From: Actinomycetota bacterium
GTDB lineage: Bacteria > Actinomycetota > Actinomycetes > Nanopelagicales > Nanopelagicaceae
NCBI GenBank assembly: GCA_010032085.1
Contig: RGYL01000007.1
Span: 1-17,367 of the forward strand
DNA: 17,367 nt
Reading direction: 5' to 3'
A model generated the notes under the pieces. It saw only the letters and a list, made by a program, of their open reading frames with translations. It had not been told where the DNA came from and ran no database searches. The position numbers were made by a program, and so were the translations under genes. Shown one piece after another: positions 1 through 6,391 of the stretch (its first letter is position 1; each line of letters begins with the position of its first letter).

Positions 1-1
1 C

Positions 2-346
2 TCACTATTTCTCTTAACTATCTCCACAAATGTAACTATTTACTTGATTGCGATGTTGGTACTTGGTTTTGGCGCCGGGTTTGCGACCGCTGCCGGTGCA
101 ATCGTTGGCGATGTAATTAAGGGAAAAAGTGGCAAGGTCTATGCGCTCTGGCAGATGGCTGGTGATGCCGGGATGATGGTTGGACCACTTATCCTAGGAA
201 TTATTGCTGATCTCTTCTCATACCGAAGTGCGCTATTAGTCAGCGCTCTTGTATTTTCACTTGCCCTCTTGATTGCAATAAGAATCCCCGAGACGAATTC
301 AGCTCGCCTCGGGGATTCTTCGAATCCTCGCCTACAAGAGGATTAG
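2..346 (+). CDS. MFS transporter, C-terminal fragment (5' end outside window)
   Basis: The reading frame is open from the first bases of the window to the TAG at 344-346, so this is the 3' end of a gene that starts upstream. The TTG at 44 is not needed as a start. The roughly 114 visible residues contain a Gly/Ala-rich membrane helix (LVLGFGAGFATAAGAIVGD), a short basic loop (IKGKSGKVYALWQ), another Gly-rich helix (GMMVGPLILGIIADLF) and a final hydrophobic helix before a polar tail. This matches the last transmembrane helices of a major facilitator superfamily permease acting in the cytoplasmic membrane. The family call rests on this pattern only and the substrate cannot be inferred. The last codons overlap the convergent neighbour by 4 nt (TTAG), and the coding end carries a strong inverted repeat at 280-320. 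Confidence 0.7.
   Translation, partial: SLFLLTISTNVTIYLIAMLVLGFGAGFATAAGAIVGDVIKGKSGKVYALWQMAGDAGMMVGPLILGIIADLFSYRSALLVSALVFSLALLIAIRIPETNSARLGDSSNPRLQED
280..320. terminator. Hairpin terminator inside the 3' end of the MFS gene, serving the convergent gene pair
   Basis: A perfect 13-bp inverted repeat pairs 280-292 (AAGAATCCCCGAG) with 308-320 (CTCGGGGATTCTT) around a 15-nt loop. Read on the minus strand it lies 23 nt past the stop of the Bax inhibitor-like gene, and the stem runs into TTCTTATT, a usable T-rich tail. On the plus strand the tail is weaker. It probably ends the minus-strand transcript and may act in both directions. The unusual point is that it is wholly inside the coding sequence of the opposite gene. 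Confidence 0.6.
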
Positions 347-1119
347 TCGTTACCTCGCAAAATCGCAATCAAGCGAAGAACTTCTAGATACAACCAGACG
401 ATTGTCATAACTAGACCGAAGCCAGCACGCCATGACTCTTCTTGTGGAAGTCCCATCCGAACTCCTTGTTCTGCCTGATCGAAGTCAAGAATCAAGAAGA
501 AGCTAGCGATAGCAACACCGGCGATGGCAAGCATCGGACCGATGAGGCTTAGTTGATAAAGACTCGTTCCACCAAACATCACGCTTATAAGACTTCCCAG
601 CGCAAGGATGATGTACCCGAAGGCTGCACCAATCAGAACTTTGGTGAACTTAGGGGTCGCACGAAGTCGTCCACTCTTATACATAAAGAGCATTCCTACA
701 AATGCTGCAACTGTTGCAACGACTGCTTGCTGGACAATGCCTGGATAGAAGAGTTCAAAAGTCTTACTTAGGATTCCAAGGAATAGACCTTGGAAAGCGG
801 CGTAGGTGAGATAAAGAGCGGGACGAACTGTCCGGCTAAATGCGCCAATAAGTCCGGTTACTAGACCGCCAATCAAACCTACAAATAAAAGTGAAGGTGG
901 GAAATTCAAGTACCAAGCAGCCGCTCCAACTAGCACGACAATGCCAAGAAGTGTTCCGGTGCGAGTGACAACATCATCCATAGTCATCCGACCAGTGCGA
1001 AGTGAAGAGGCAGCGGGTGCGTTATATGTTGCCTCAAGATTGTCTTGAGGGAGCGTTTCCATAGCCGCATAACCGCGTTGACCGTATGCCCGGTTGAGAA
1101 TCGGATTCGAACTATTCAT
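343..1119 (-). CDS. Bax inhibitor-1/YccA family membrane protein
   Basis: This 258-residue integral membrane protein has a polar N-terminus of about 50 residues followed by about seven predicted helices (roughly 55-71, 76-94, 102-118, 130-147, 160-180, 190-212 and 232-254). The LILDFD motif near 209-214 and the ending EVLRLIAIL are typical of actinobacterial members of the BI-1/YccA (TMBIM) family. Bacterial members such as B. subtilis YetJ are pH-sensitive calcium leak channels, and the Asp residues of the LDFD motif correspond to the family's conserved acidic pair. The function in this organism is inferred. The ATG start is supported by AAGGAG at 1124-1129. The gene follows a tRNA and a 16-bp tandem repeat on the same strand and is convergent with the MFS gene, overlapping it by 4 nt. 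Confidence 0.88.
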   Translation of the reverse strand: MNSSNPILNRAYGQRGYAAMETLPQDNLEATYNAPAASSLRTGRMTMDDVVTRTGTLLGIVVLVGAAAWYLNFPPSLLFVGLIGGLVTGLIGAFSRTVRPALYLTYAAFQGLFLGILSKTFELFYPGIVQQAVVATVAAFVGMLFMYKSGRLRATPKFTKVLIGAAFGYIILALGSLISVMFGGTSLYQLSLIGPMLAIAGVAIASFFLILDFDQAEQGVRMGLPQEESWRAGFGLVMTIVWLYLEVLRLIAILRGND

Positions 1120-1131
1120 TGCTCTCCTTAA

Positions 1132-1163
1132 TTTGGGATTTCCTTACTTTGGGATTTCCCTAG
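1132..1163. repeat. Two tandem 16-bp repeats upstream of the Bax inhibitor-like gene
   Basis: TTTGGGATTTCCTTAC (1132-1147) is followed at once by TTTGGGATTTCCCTAG (1148-1163), and a degraded third copy begins TTTGG at 1164. The shared 12-mer is TTTGGGATTTCC. The core GGGATTTCCC in the second copy is nearly self-complementary. The repeats sit between the ribosome binding site of the Bax inhibitor-like gene and the tRNA. They could be an operator, a 5'-UTR element or simply a small duplication. Confidence 0.7.
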
Positions 1164-1196
1164 TTTGGTTTATTAAGTTTTATTTCTATTTAGTTG

Positions 1197-1272
1197 TGGT
1201 GCCCCCGGTGGGGGTCGAACCCACACTTGGACGATTTTAAGTCGTCTGCCTCTGCCATTGGGCTACAGGGGC
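1197..1272 (-). tRNA. tRNA with anticodon UAA (Leu by codon), class I shape, encoded CCA
   Basis: A complete 76-nt cloverleaf can be folded on the minus strand. The 7-bp acceptor stem GCCCCTG/CGGGGGC has one G-U pair, with discriminator A and encoded CCA at 1199-1197. The D arm closes with GCC/GGC. The anticodon stem is GACGA/TCGTC with loop CTTAAAA, the variable loop is 5 nt (CAAGT), and the T arm is GTGGG-TTCGACC-CCCAC. The loop places anticodon TAA at 1239-1237, which reads UUA (Leu). Bacterial leucine tRNAs normally carry a long class II variable arm, and this one does not, so the amino-acid identity needs confirmation. The first 10 nt overlap the end of the uracil-DNA glycosylase gene, so the tRNA is probably processed from that transcript by RNase P. 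No separate terminator with a clear U-tract was seen directly after it. Confidence 0.88.
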
Positions 1273-1994
1273 TTACCAGCGTGGGCAAATCTACCTGCCT
1301 TACGTACAACAGAATCTAACTGAGATCGCGTCAGCTTTCCCGTGAAAGTGTTCTGTTGACTCGGGTGGTAACTGCCGATGACCAACCTAATATTCCCGTC
1401 GCTACCCCGAAACTTGAAACTGGCGCCGTGGCTGAACTTTGGGCGCTTTCTAGGCAATTCCTCACCAATTGAAAGCAACGCCCCTTGCGTCGCCTTCCAA
1501 GCAAGCCCACCTAGGGCGAGATACGAACGGGTGGTTGCAAAGAGCGCCTTAATCTCCAGATCTAGCCATTCACTGCATTGCTCAATTTCCTTGGTGTTGG
1601 GTTTGTTTTCTGGAGGAGCGCAATGAACCGCACAGGTAATTCGAGTATCAAAGAGTTCTTGACCATCGCTGCGCGACTTACTTAACTCTTGTTTTGCAAG
1701 ACCGGCGCGAAAGAGCGCCCTATACAACCAATCGCCCGAACTATCTCCGGTAAAAATTCTTCCGGTTCGATTTGCACCATGAGCACCGGGCGCAAGTCCG
1801 ATTATTAGAACTTTTGCATTTTCTGGTCCAAATCCGGCAACAGGTTTTCCCCAGTACTTCTCATCTTGGTACGACTTCCTTTTTGTTACCGCCACTTCTT
1901 CTCGCCAACTTACGAGACGTGGACAAGCGGTGCACTTAATTATCTTTTTATCTATTAGAGAGATGCTATTTGGCAATTGACCACGCAATCCCAT
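1263..1994 (-). CDS. Uracil-DNA glycosylase, family 5 (UdgB-like, Fe-S)
   Basis: This enzyme removes uracil and related deaminated bases from DNA in base excision repair. Motif A reads GLAPGAHGANRTGR, which is the family-5 form: the usual catalytic polar residue of other UDG families is replaced. The His motif is GSYHPSQQNT. Four cysteines suitable for a 4Fe-4S cluster are visible: CTAC near the N-terminus, then VHC and EQC 14 residues apart. The start is uncertain because all candidates lie inside the 3' end of ppx. The ATG at 1994 gives 243 residues; TTG codons at 1976 and 2018-2021 are alternatives, and none has a convincing Shine-Dalgarno at ideal spacing. The TAG stop (1265-1263) is formed by nucleotides 8-10 of the downstream tRNA. 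The gene is probably co-transcribed with ppx and the tRNA. Confidence 0.88.
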   Translation of the reverse strand: MGLRGQLPNSISLIDKKIIKCTACPRLVSWREEVAVTKRKSYQDEKYWGKPVAGFGPENAKVLIIGLAPGAHGANRTGRIFTGDSSGDWLYRALFRAGLAKQELSKSRSDGQELFDTRITCAVHCAPPENKPNTKEIEQCSEWLDLEIKALFATTRSYLALGGLAWKATQGALLSIGEELPRKRPKFSHGASFKFRGSDGNIRLVIGSYHPSQQNTFTGKLTRSQLDSVVRKAGRFAHAGKPL

Positions 1995-2880
1995 CGAGAA
2001 TATCGGATTCAGAGGCAACAAACTCCGGCAAACCTGTAGCTTTCATGATTCGATCTAAAACAAGGGCGCCAGCAGCGATTACATCAACTCGCCCCGGATG
2101 CATGTAGCCAAGTGCTGCGAGTTCGGTGCGACTCATATTCAAAAAGCGGGTCGAGATAGTGGAAACTTTTGTAGCCGAAATATGTGATTGGTGAATGGCA
2201 TAACGGTCATAACTCTCCAAATCAAGTGCTGCTGCCGCAACGGTAGTCGCTGTTCCGGCAACGGCGACGAGAGTTCTCGCTTTTGTGATCGGAACAATCT
2301 CAGCGGCCGCTCTAATCGCTTGATCAATATCGAAAATAGCCCGTTCAATAGCTGCTGCAGAAACTGGCGCACTATCGAAATGGCGCTCACTCATGCGCAC
2401 GCATCCGATATTTACACTCTTTGCCGCTTCAACCTCGTTTCCACCAAAAACAAATTCAGTTGATCCCCCGCCAATATCAACTACAAGAAATGGGGCATCT
2501 GACGGGTGAAGTTCGCGCACCGCTCCTAAAAAAGATAATTGGGCCTCTTCCTCGCCACTAATAACTTCCGGCGTAACTCCCAATAATTCCGTTACTCCAT
2601 CAATAAAGAGAGCACGATTTTCAGCATCCCGGGTAGCGCTGGTGGCACAGAAACGAATTGCTCCCACCGCCCGGCGCGTAATCTCCTCGCTAAATACTTT
2701 TACCGCAGATAAAGTCCGTTGAATTGCCTTGGGATCAAATCTTTTATTTTTATCTACGCCTTCGCCCAATCGAACTATTTCCATAGTGCGGTAGATCTCC
2801 CGGAAGTTACCCTCGGAGATTTCGGCGATTAGTAATCTAATAGAGTTGGTACCGCAATCAATTGCTGCAACGCGGCTCAA
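1966..2880 (-). CDS. ppx: Ppx/GppA family exopolyphosphatase
   Basis: This 304-residue cytosolic protein of the actin-like ATPase fold hydrolyses terminal phosphate from polyphosphate or pppGpp. The phosphate-1 motif is AIDCGTNSIRLLIAE (6-20), ISGEEEAQLSF (107-117) carries the catalytic-region glutamates, the phosphate-2 motif is VVDIGGGSTEFVFG (133-146), and VAVAGTATTVAA follows near 205-216. It has the short actinobacterial form, like mycobacterial Ppx1/Ppx2, without the C-terminal HD-like domain of E. coli Ppx. The two activities cannot be told apart by eye. The start is TTG at 2880, overlapping the DUF501 stop as TTGA, with GGAG about 7 nt upstream inside DUF501, so translation is likely coupled. 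The 3' end overlaps the UDG gene. Confidence 0.9.
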   Translation of the reverse strand: MSRVAAIDCGTNSIRLLIAEISEGNFREIYRTMEIVRLGEGVDKNKRFDPKAIQRTLSAVKVFSEEITRRAVGAIRFCATSATRDAENRALFIDGVTELLGVTPEVISGEEEAQLSFLGAVRELHPSDAPFLVVDIGGGSTEFVFGGNEVEAAKSVNIGCVRMSERHFDSAPVSAAAIERAIFDIDQAIRAAAEIVPITKARTLVAVAGTATTVAAAALDLESYDRYAIHQSHISATKVSTISTRFLNMSRTELAALGYMHPGRVDVIAAGALVLDRIMKATGLPEFVASESDILDGIAWSIAK

Positions 2881-3386
2881 CTTTCTCTCCGCTCAATGCA
2901 ATTCCCGTTTCGCCACCACTCGCCTACTTTTTCTAAAGCTTCATCACCTAATGGATTAACTCCTAGGCCCGCCGAAAGTGAATGAGCAATAAGGGAGTGT
3001 AGGCATTTCACACGCTCGGGCATCCCGCCAGCAGATATTCCGGCAACTTCCGGGACATCAATACCAAGTGCACTTCTTGCTGCGATGTAATCATCATGGG
3101 CCGCGTGATATTCGCCAGCCAATTCCGCATCGGTGGCAAGGCGTTTATTCATATCTTCCATCAAATCCGAGTTTTCCAAAGTGGAAATCATCGCGGTTAA
3201 GTTTGGGCAAGTAGCGTAATAAAACGTGGGAAATGGTGTGCCGTCGCTAAGTCGCGGCGGTGTTTCGATAACCGCGGGATTGCCACACGGGCATCGATAT
3301 GAAATCTGATGAACATCGCGCGCTGGTCTACCAAGTTGGATTTCTAGCGCCGCTAAATCTTGATTACTCGCCCGCTCGCCATTCAT
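2877..3386 (-). CDS. DUF501 family protein of unknown function
   Basis: This 169-residue soluble protein has no signal peptide or membrane segment. It carries a characteristic cysteine pattern: YRCPCG (30-35), YYATCPNL (57-64), VKCLHSLIAHSL (126-137) and a C-terminal NGNC (161-164), suggesting a metal or Fe-S site. That reading is inference. The family is known from actinobacteria in exactly this place, between the FtsB/DivIC-like gene and ppx. Its function is not established. The ATG at 3386 follows the ftsB stop after 4 nt with only a weak GGA upstream, and the stop overlaps the TTG of ppx. It is clearly part of the same transcription unit. Confidence 0.85.
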   Translation of the reverse strand: MNGERASNQDLAALEIQLGRPARDVHQISYRCPCGNPAVIETPPRLSDGTPFPTFYYATCPNLTAMISTLENSDLMEDMNKRLATDAELAGEYHAAHDDYIAARSALGIDVPEVAGISAGGMPERVKCLHSLIAHSLSAGLGVNPLGDEALEKVGEWWRNGNCIERRES

Positions 3387-3390
3387 TTGG

Positions 3391-3834
3391 TTACGGGTTT
3401 CCGCTACCGACGCCGACTGAAGTTATTGAGGAGATAATTCTTGAATACCAGGGAATTCCTAGGGGAAAGTCCTCATTTATCGGCGCAGCGCCCTCGCTTA
3501 CATCGCCAGCCTGGGTGCCCACTCCCAAAATTATGTATTGACGTTCACCGGGCAAGACAAAGTGCAGCCGGTTTCGTGCTTGTGAGCGGATATATTCCGG
3601 ATCGCGCCACCGCTCTAACTCAGCGCGCGCTTCCTCTAATTTCTTTCGATTTGAATCAACGCTTGATTCCAGAGCGCTTATCTGTGCCCGTTGCGCAAAA
3701 TAATGTTGAGTGGGAGGAGCGAGTGTGACGGCGACAGCAAATAGAACTATAAAGAGAACTAATAAACGAGTAGAAATTCCTCGTCGCTCCGCAAAGTTTC
3801 GAAACACTCCTCGCATTGAAACTCGAGCTCTCAT
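3391..3834 (-). CDS. ftsB: FtsB/DivIC-type septum formation initiator protein
   Basis: This single-pass membrane protein of the divisome should act with FtsL and FtsQ at the septum. The visible parts are a basic cytoplasmic N-terminus, one membrane helix (LLVLFIVLFAVAVTLA, about residues 23-39), an outside coiled coil with heptad-like Leu/Glu/Arg spacing (about 45-75), and the family signature DPEYIRSQARNRLHFVLPGE, followed by a Gly/Ser/Pro-rich tail. The chosen ATG at 3834 gives 147 residues and has AGGTGG just upstream. A GTG at 3840 would add two residues. It follows eno after 23 nt and is followed by DUF501. This is the conserved actinobacterial neighbourhood, which supports the assignment. 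Confidence 0.88.
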   Translation of the reverse strand: MRARVSMRGVFRNFAERRGISTRLLVLFIVLFAVAVTLAPPTQHYFAQRAQISALESSVDSNRKKLEEARAELERWRDPEYIRSQARNRLHFVLPGERQYIILGVGTQAGDVSEGAAPINEDFPLGIPWYSRIISSITSVGVGSGNP

Positions 3835-3857
3835 AGCCACCTACTTACTAGAAGCAG

Positions 3858-5132
3858 TTACTTAAATCTAGGAAATGCGCTGCGCCCTGCATATTTAGCT
3901 TTCGAGCCCAGCTCTTCCTCGATTCTTAGGAGTTGATTGTACTTTGCGACTCGTTCACTTCTTGCTGGAGCGCCTGTCTTTATCTGGCCACAATGAGCTG
4001 CAACCGCAAGATCAGCAATAGTTGTATCTTCCGTCTCACCGGAGCGATGGCTCATCATCGATTTGTATCCTGCTTTATGCGCCATCGAAACGGCATCGAG
4101 TGTCTCGGTAAGTGTTCCGATCTGATTTACCTTCACAAGAAGTGCATTTGCAGTCTTTGCTTCAATGCCACGCGAGAGTCGAGTCGGATTTGTTACAAAG
4201 AGATCATCGCCAACAAGCTGGACTCGTTCGCCCAATTCTTTAGTTATTGCAGCCCAGCCATCCCAATCATCTTCAGAGAGCGGATCTTCAATAGAAACCA
4301 GCGGGTAAGAATCAACTAATTCCTTGTAATAAGCGATCATTTCAGCTGCAGATAGCGATTTACCTTCAAAGTTGTAGCGACCATTCTCATGAAATTCAGT
4401 GGCAGCGACATCCATAGCAAGGGCGATTTGTGAGCCTAACTTGTAGCCAGCTTTTTCCACTGCTTGCACAATCAGGTCAAGTGCTGCCCGATTACTCTCA
4501 AGATTAGGAGCAAAACCACCTTCATCACCGATGCTAGTTGCTAAGCCACGCTTTTTTAGAACAGCTTTCAGGCTATGGTAAATCTCAGCGCCCCATCTAA
4601 GTGATTCTTTAAAACTTTCAGCCCCGATTGGCGCAATCATGAACTCTTGAATATCGACATTGGTATCTGCATGTGCGCCGCCATTCAAGATATTCATCAT
4701 TGGAACTGGCAAAAGATTCGCATCCGCACCACCAATAAATGAATAAAGCGGCAATTTATGTGAATTCGCAGCCGCCCTAGCAACTGCAAGGGAGACGCCC
4801 AAAATCGCATTTGCGCCTAACTTCGATTTATTTGCACTTCCATCTAATGCGAGCATCGCATTATCAAGGCCGCGTTGGTCAGATGGATCTTTGCCAATGA
4901 GCGCCGGCGCTATTACCTTGCTGATATTTTCAACCGCCGTTATAACGCCTTTACCCAAATATCTGGCGCCACCATCGCGAAGTTCTACCGCCTCAAATGC
5001 TCCAGTTGATGCCCCACTTGGGACTGCAGCTCTACCTGTTGCCTGGTCTGAGAGCGTTACATCTACTTCTACCGTTGGATTACCGCGCGAATCAAGAATT
5101 TCGCGCGCTTGAATTGATTTGATGGTAGTCAC
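3858..5132 (-). CDS. eno: Enolase (phosphopyruvate hydratase)
   Basis: This 424-residue cytosolic glycolytic enzyme converts 2-phosphoglycerate to phosphoenolpyruvate and requires Mg2+. Key elements are IQAREILDSRGNPTVEV at the N-terminus, GGAHAD (151-156), GDEGGFAPN with E204, metal ligands D241, E282 (SIEDPLSEDDW) and D309 (VGDDLF), K334 in LLVKVNQIGT, and SHRSGETEDT (361-370). The frame stays open further upstream, but homology begins at the GTG (5132-5130) giving M-T-T-I-K, so the upstream extension is excluded. There is no Shine-Dalgarno before this GTG. Only 11 nt separate it from the mazG stop, and the mazG stop lies in TAGACT, which resembles a -10 element 8 nt before the start. Translation may be leaderless or coupled to mazG. 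It supplies PEP, also the substrate of the ppc product encoded nearby. Confidence 0.98.
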   Translation of the reverse strand: MTTIKSIQAREILDSRGNPTVEVDVTLSDQATGRAAVPSGASTGAFEAVELRDGGARYLGKGVITAVENISKVIAPALIGKDPSDQRGLDNAMLALDGSANKSKLGANAILGVSLAVARAAANSHKLPLYSFIGGADANLLPVPMMNILNGGAHADTNVDIQEFMIAPIGAESFKESLRWGAEIYHSLKAVLKKRGLATSIGDEGGFAPNLESNRAALDLIVQAVEKAGYKLGSQIALAMDVAATEFHENGRYNFEGKSLSAAEMIAYYKELVDSYPLVSIEDPLSEDDWDGWAAITKELGERVQLVGDDLFVTNPTRLSRGIEAKTANALLVKVNQIGTLTETLDAVSMAHKAGYKSMMSHRSGETEDTTIADLAVAAHCGQIKTGAPARSERVAKYNQLLRIEEELGSKAKYAGRSAFPRFK

Positions 5133-5143
5133 GGGCGCGCAGT

Positions 5144-5785
5144 CTATCGGGCTTCTTTGATCGAATCGCGATATCGAAGCGCAGCTTTGCGAAGCGCTGC
5201 TTCCGGGTCGAGATCTGCTTTTACTGCCCAAGATATAAGTGCAAGCAAGGCATCTCCAAGTGAGCTCTCATCTTCTAAGGAGTTTTTAGTTGGGGCAAGG
5301 GGCTCGGGGCTTTTTAATCCATTTTTCTCAGCACGGAGAATCAATTTTGCTGCTAGTGAGAGCGCTGGTTGATTTAGCGGAACGCCCTCATCAAACTCCG
5401 TTCGCCCTTTCTCCTCATTCTTTATCCGTTCCCAATTTGCGTGCACTTCTTGAGATGAACTTACCTTGGTATCTCCAAAGACATGAGGATGGCGACTGAT
5501 TAACTTATCGGCAACTCCTTTTGCTACATCATCGATATTAAATGGTTCGTTGGAATCCTCTTGCGCGATTCTTGAGTGAAAATAGACCTGGAGTAATAGA
5601 TCTCCTAGCTCCTCGCGCATATCAGCGCGGTCACCTTTTTCTACCGCTTCAATGTATTCGTAGGACTCTTCCAACTGATATTTAAGAAGACTTTCATGAG
5701 TCTGCTCGGCATCCCAAGGACAACCCCCAGGAGAACGAAGTCGATCCATCACCTCGACTAAGCGAATCAGATTTGGGTAGGACAT
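5144..5785 (-). CDS. mazG: MazG nucleoside triphosphate pyrophosphohydrolase
   Basis: This 213-residue cytosolic enzyme hydrolyses (d)NTPs to NMP and pyrophosphate and is thought to clear damaged nucleotides. The N-terminal MazG domain has LRSPGGCPWDAEQTH (16-30), metal-binding glutamates in EESYE (39-43) and EELGD (58-62), and SRHPHVFGD (97-105). The all-alpha fold is EExxE...ExxD type. The C-terminal part (from VPLNQPALSLAAKLILRAEK) looks like the start of a second MazG domain that is cut short compared with the 263-residue E. coli protein. The ATG is preceded by AGGG at suitable distance. It lies 6 nt after the lipoprotein gene and 11 nt before eno, so it is in the mfd operon. Confidence 0.95.
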   Translation of the reverse strand: MSYPNLIRLVEVMDRLRSPGGCPWDAEQTHESLLKYQLEESYEYIEAVEKGDRADMREELGDLLLQVYFHSRIAQEDSNEPFNIDDVAKGVADKLISRHPHVFGDTKVSSSQEVHANWERIKNEEKGRTEFDEGVPLNQPALSLAAKLILRAEKNGLKSPEPLAPTKNSLEDESSLGDALLALISWAVKADLDPEAALRKAALRYRDSIKEAR

Positions 5786-5791
5786 ATCGCC

Positions 5792-6391
5792 CTACTTATC
5801 AGTTACCGCGTCGCCTGCTGGACTCTTAGCAACAACTGTAAATGAGTTTGAATCCCATGTTCCATAGCGCGGATTGATCACAATATTTAACTCGTTGGCC
5901 TTCTTTGTGACCGCTGCTTGTACTAACTCATTAACGGCCGCATCATCAGATCCAGCTTCTCTCGCGCCCGCACTTAGTTTTCTAAGAATCAAATCGCGCC
6001 GTAAAACTTTATCTAGCGTTTCTGGTGCAATTCCGGCATTAACAAGAACGCTCGGAAGCATCTCTTCGCCACCGATACTTTGGAAGATTTCTTGCTTGTA
6101 GAGCTCAAGATCCGTTGCGCTAACTTCAATTCCGGCATCTTTACTAAGTTCTTCAATCACTAAATTTGCGATTAGGAAAGTTAGTTGTCCTCTTGTAAGC
6201 GCTTCGCCAGTCTCTAGCTCCATCTGAGTGGTGTCGACACTTTTTCGCGCTTCCAGAATCGAATCGACTTGTGACTGCAGAAGCTTTACGGTGATTTCTT
6301 CTTCACCGACGGTGGCAGCGCTATTCATCTGTGAGCAGCCGGTTAAGAGCAATCCGATGCTTGCTAGTAGAACTAGGAATATTCGCTTCAC
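5792..6391 (-). CDS. SurA N-terminal-like lipoprotein (putative extracytoplasmic chaperone)
   Basis: This 199-residue protein has a lipoprotein signal peptide: a basic MKR, a hydrophobic core, and the lipobox LLTGC with C19 as the lipidated residue. The mature part is largely helical with Leu/Glu-rich segments, and the INPRYGTWD motif near its end is typical of actinobacterial proteins resembling the SurA N-terminal chaperone domain. There is no visible parvulin isomerase domain, so it would be a chaperone-like surface protein rather than an isomerase. The start is GTG at 6391, overlapping the mfd stop as GTGA, with AAAAGG about 8 nt upstream. In Mycobacterium a lipoprotein gene (lpqU) sits in the same cluster, but between mazG and eno; I do not claim it is the same family. 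Confidence 0.75.
   Translation of the reverse strand: MKRIFLVLLASIGLLLTGCSQMNSAATVGEEEITVKLLQSQVDSILEARKSVDTTQMELETGEALTRGQLTFLIANLVIEELSKDAGIEVSATDLELYKQEIFQSIGGEEMLPSVLVNAGIAPETLDKVLRRDLILRKLSAGAREAGSDDAAVNELVQAAVTKKANELNIVINPRYGTWDSNSFTVVAKSPAGDAVTDK

Noticed and set aside
3933..4319. 128-codon open frame on the plus strand opposite eno
   Set aside because: It is antisense to a strongly conserved enolase, its composition is Cys/Ser-rich and unlike any family, and it has no ribosome site.
5133..5231. N-terminal extension of enolase by 33 residues
   Set aside because: The extension overlaps mazG, is Ser/Arg-rich and not enolase-like. Conserved enolase sequence starts at the GTG at 5132.
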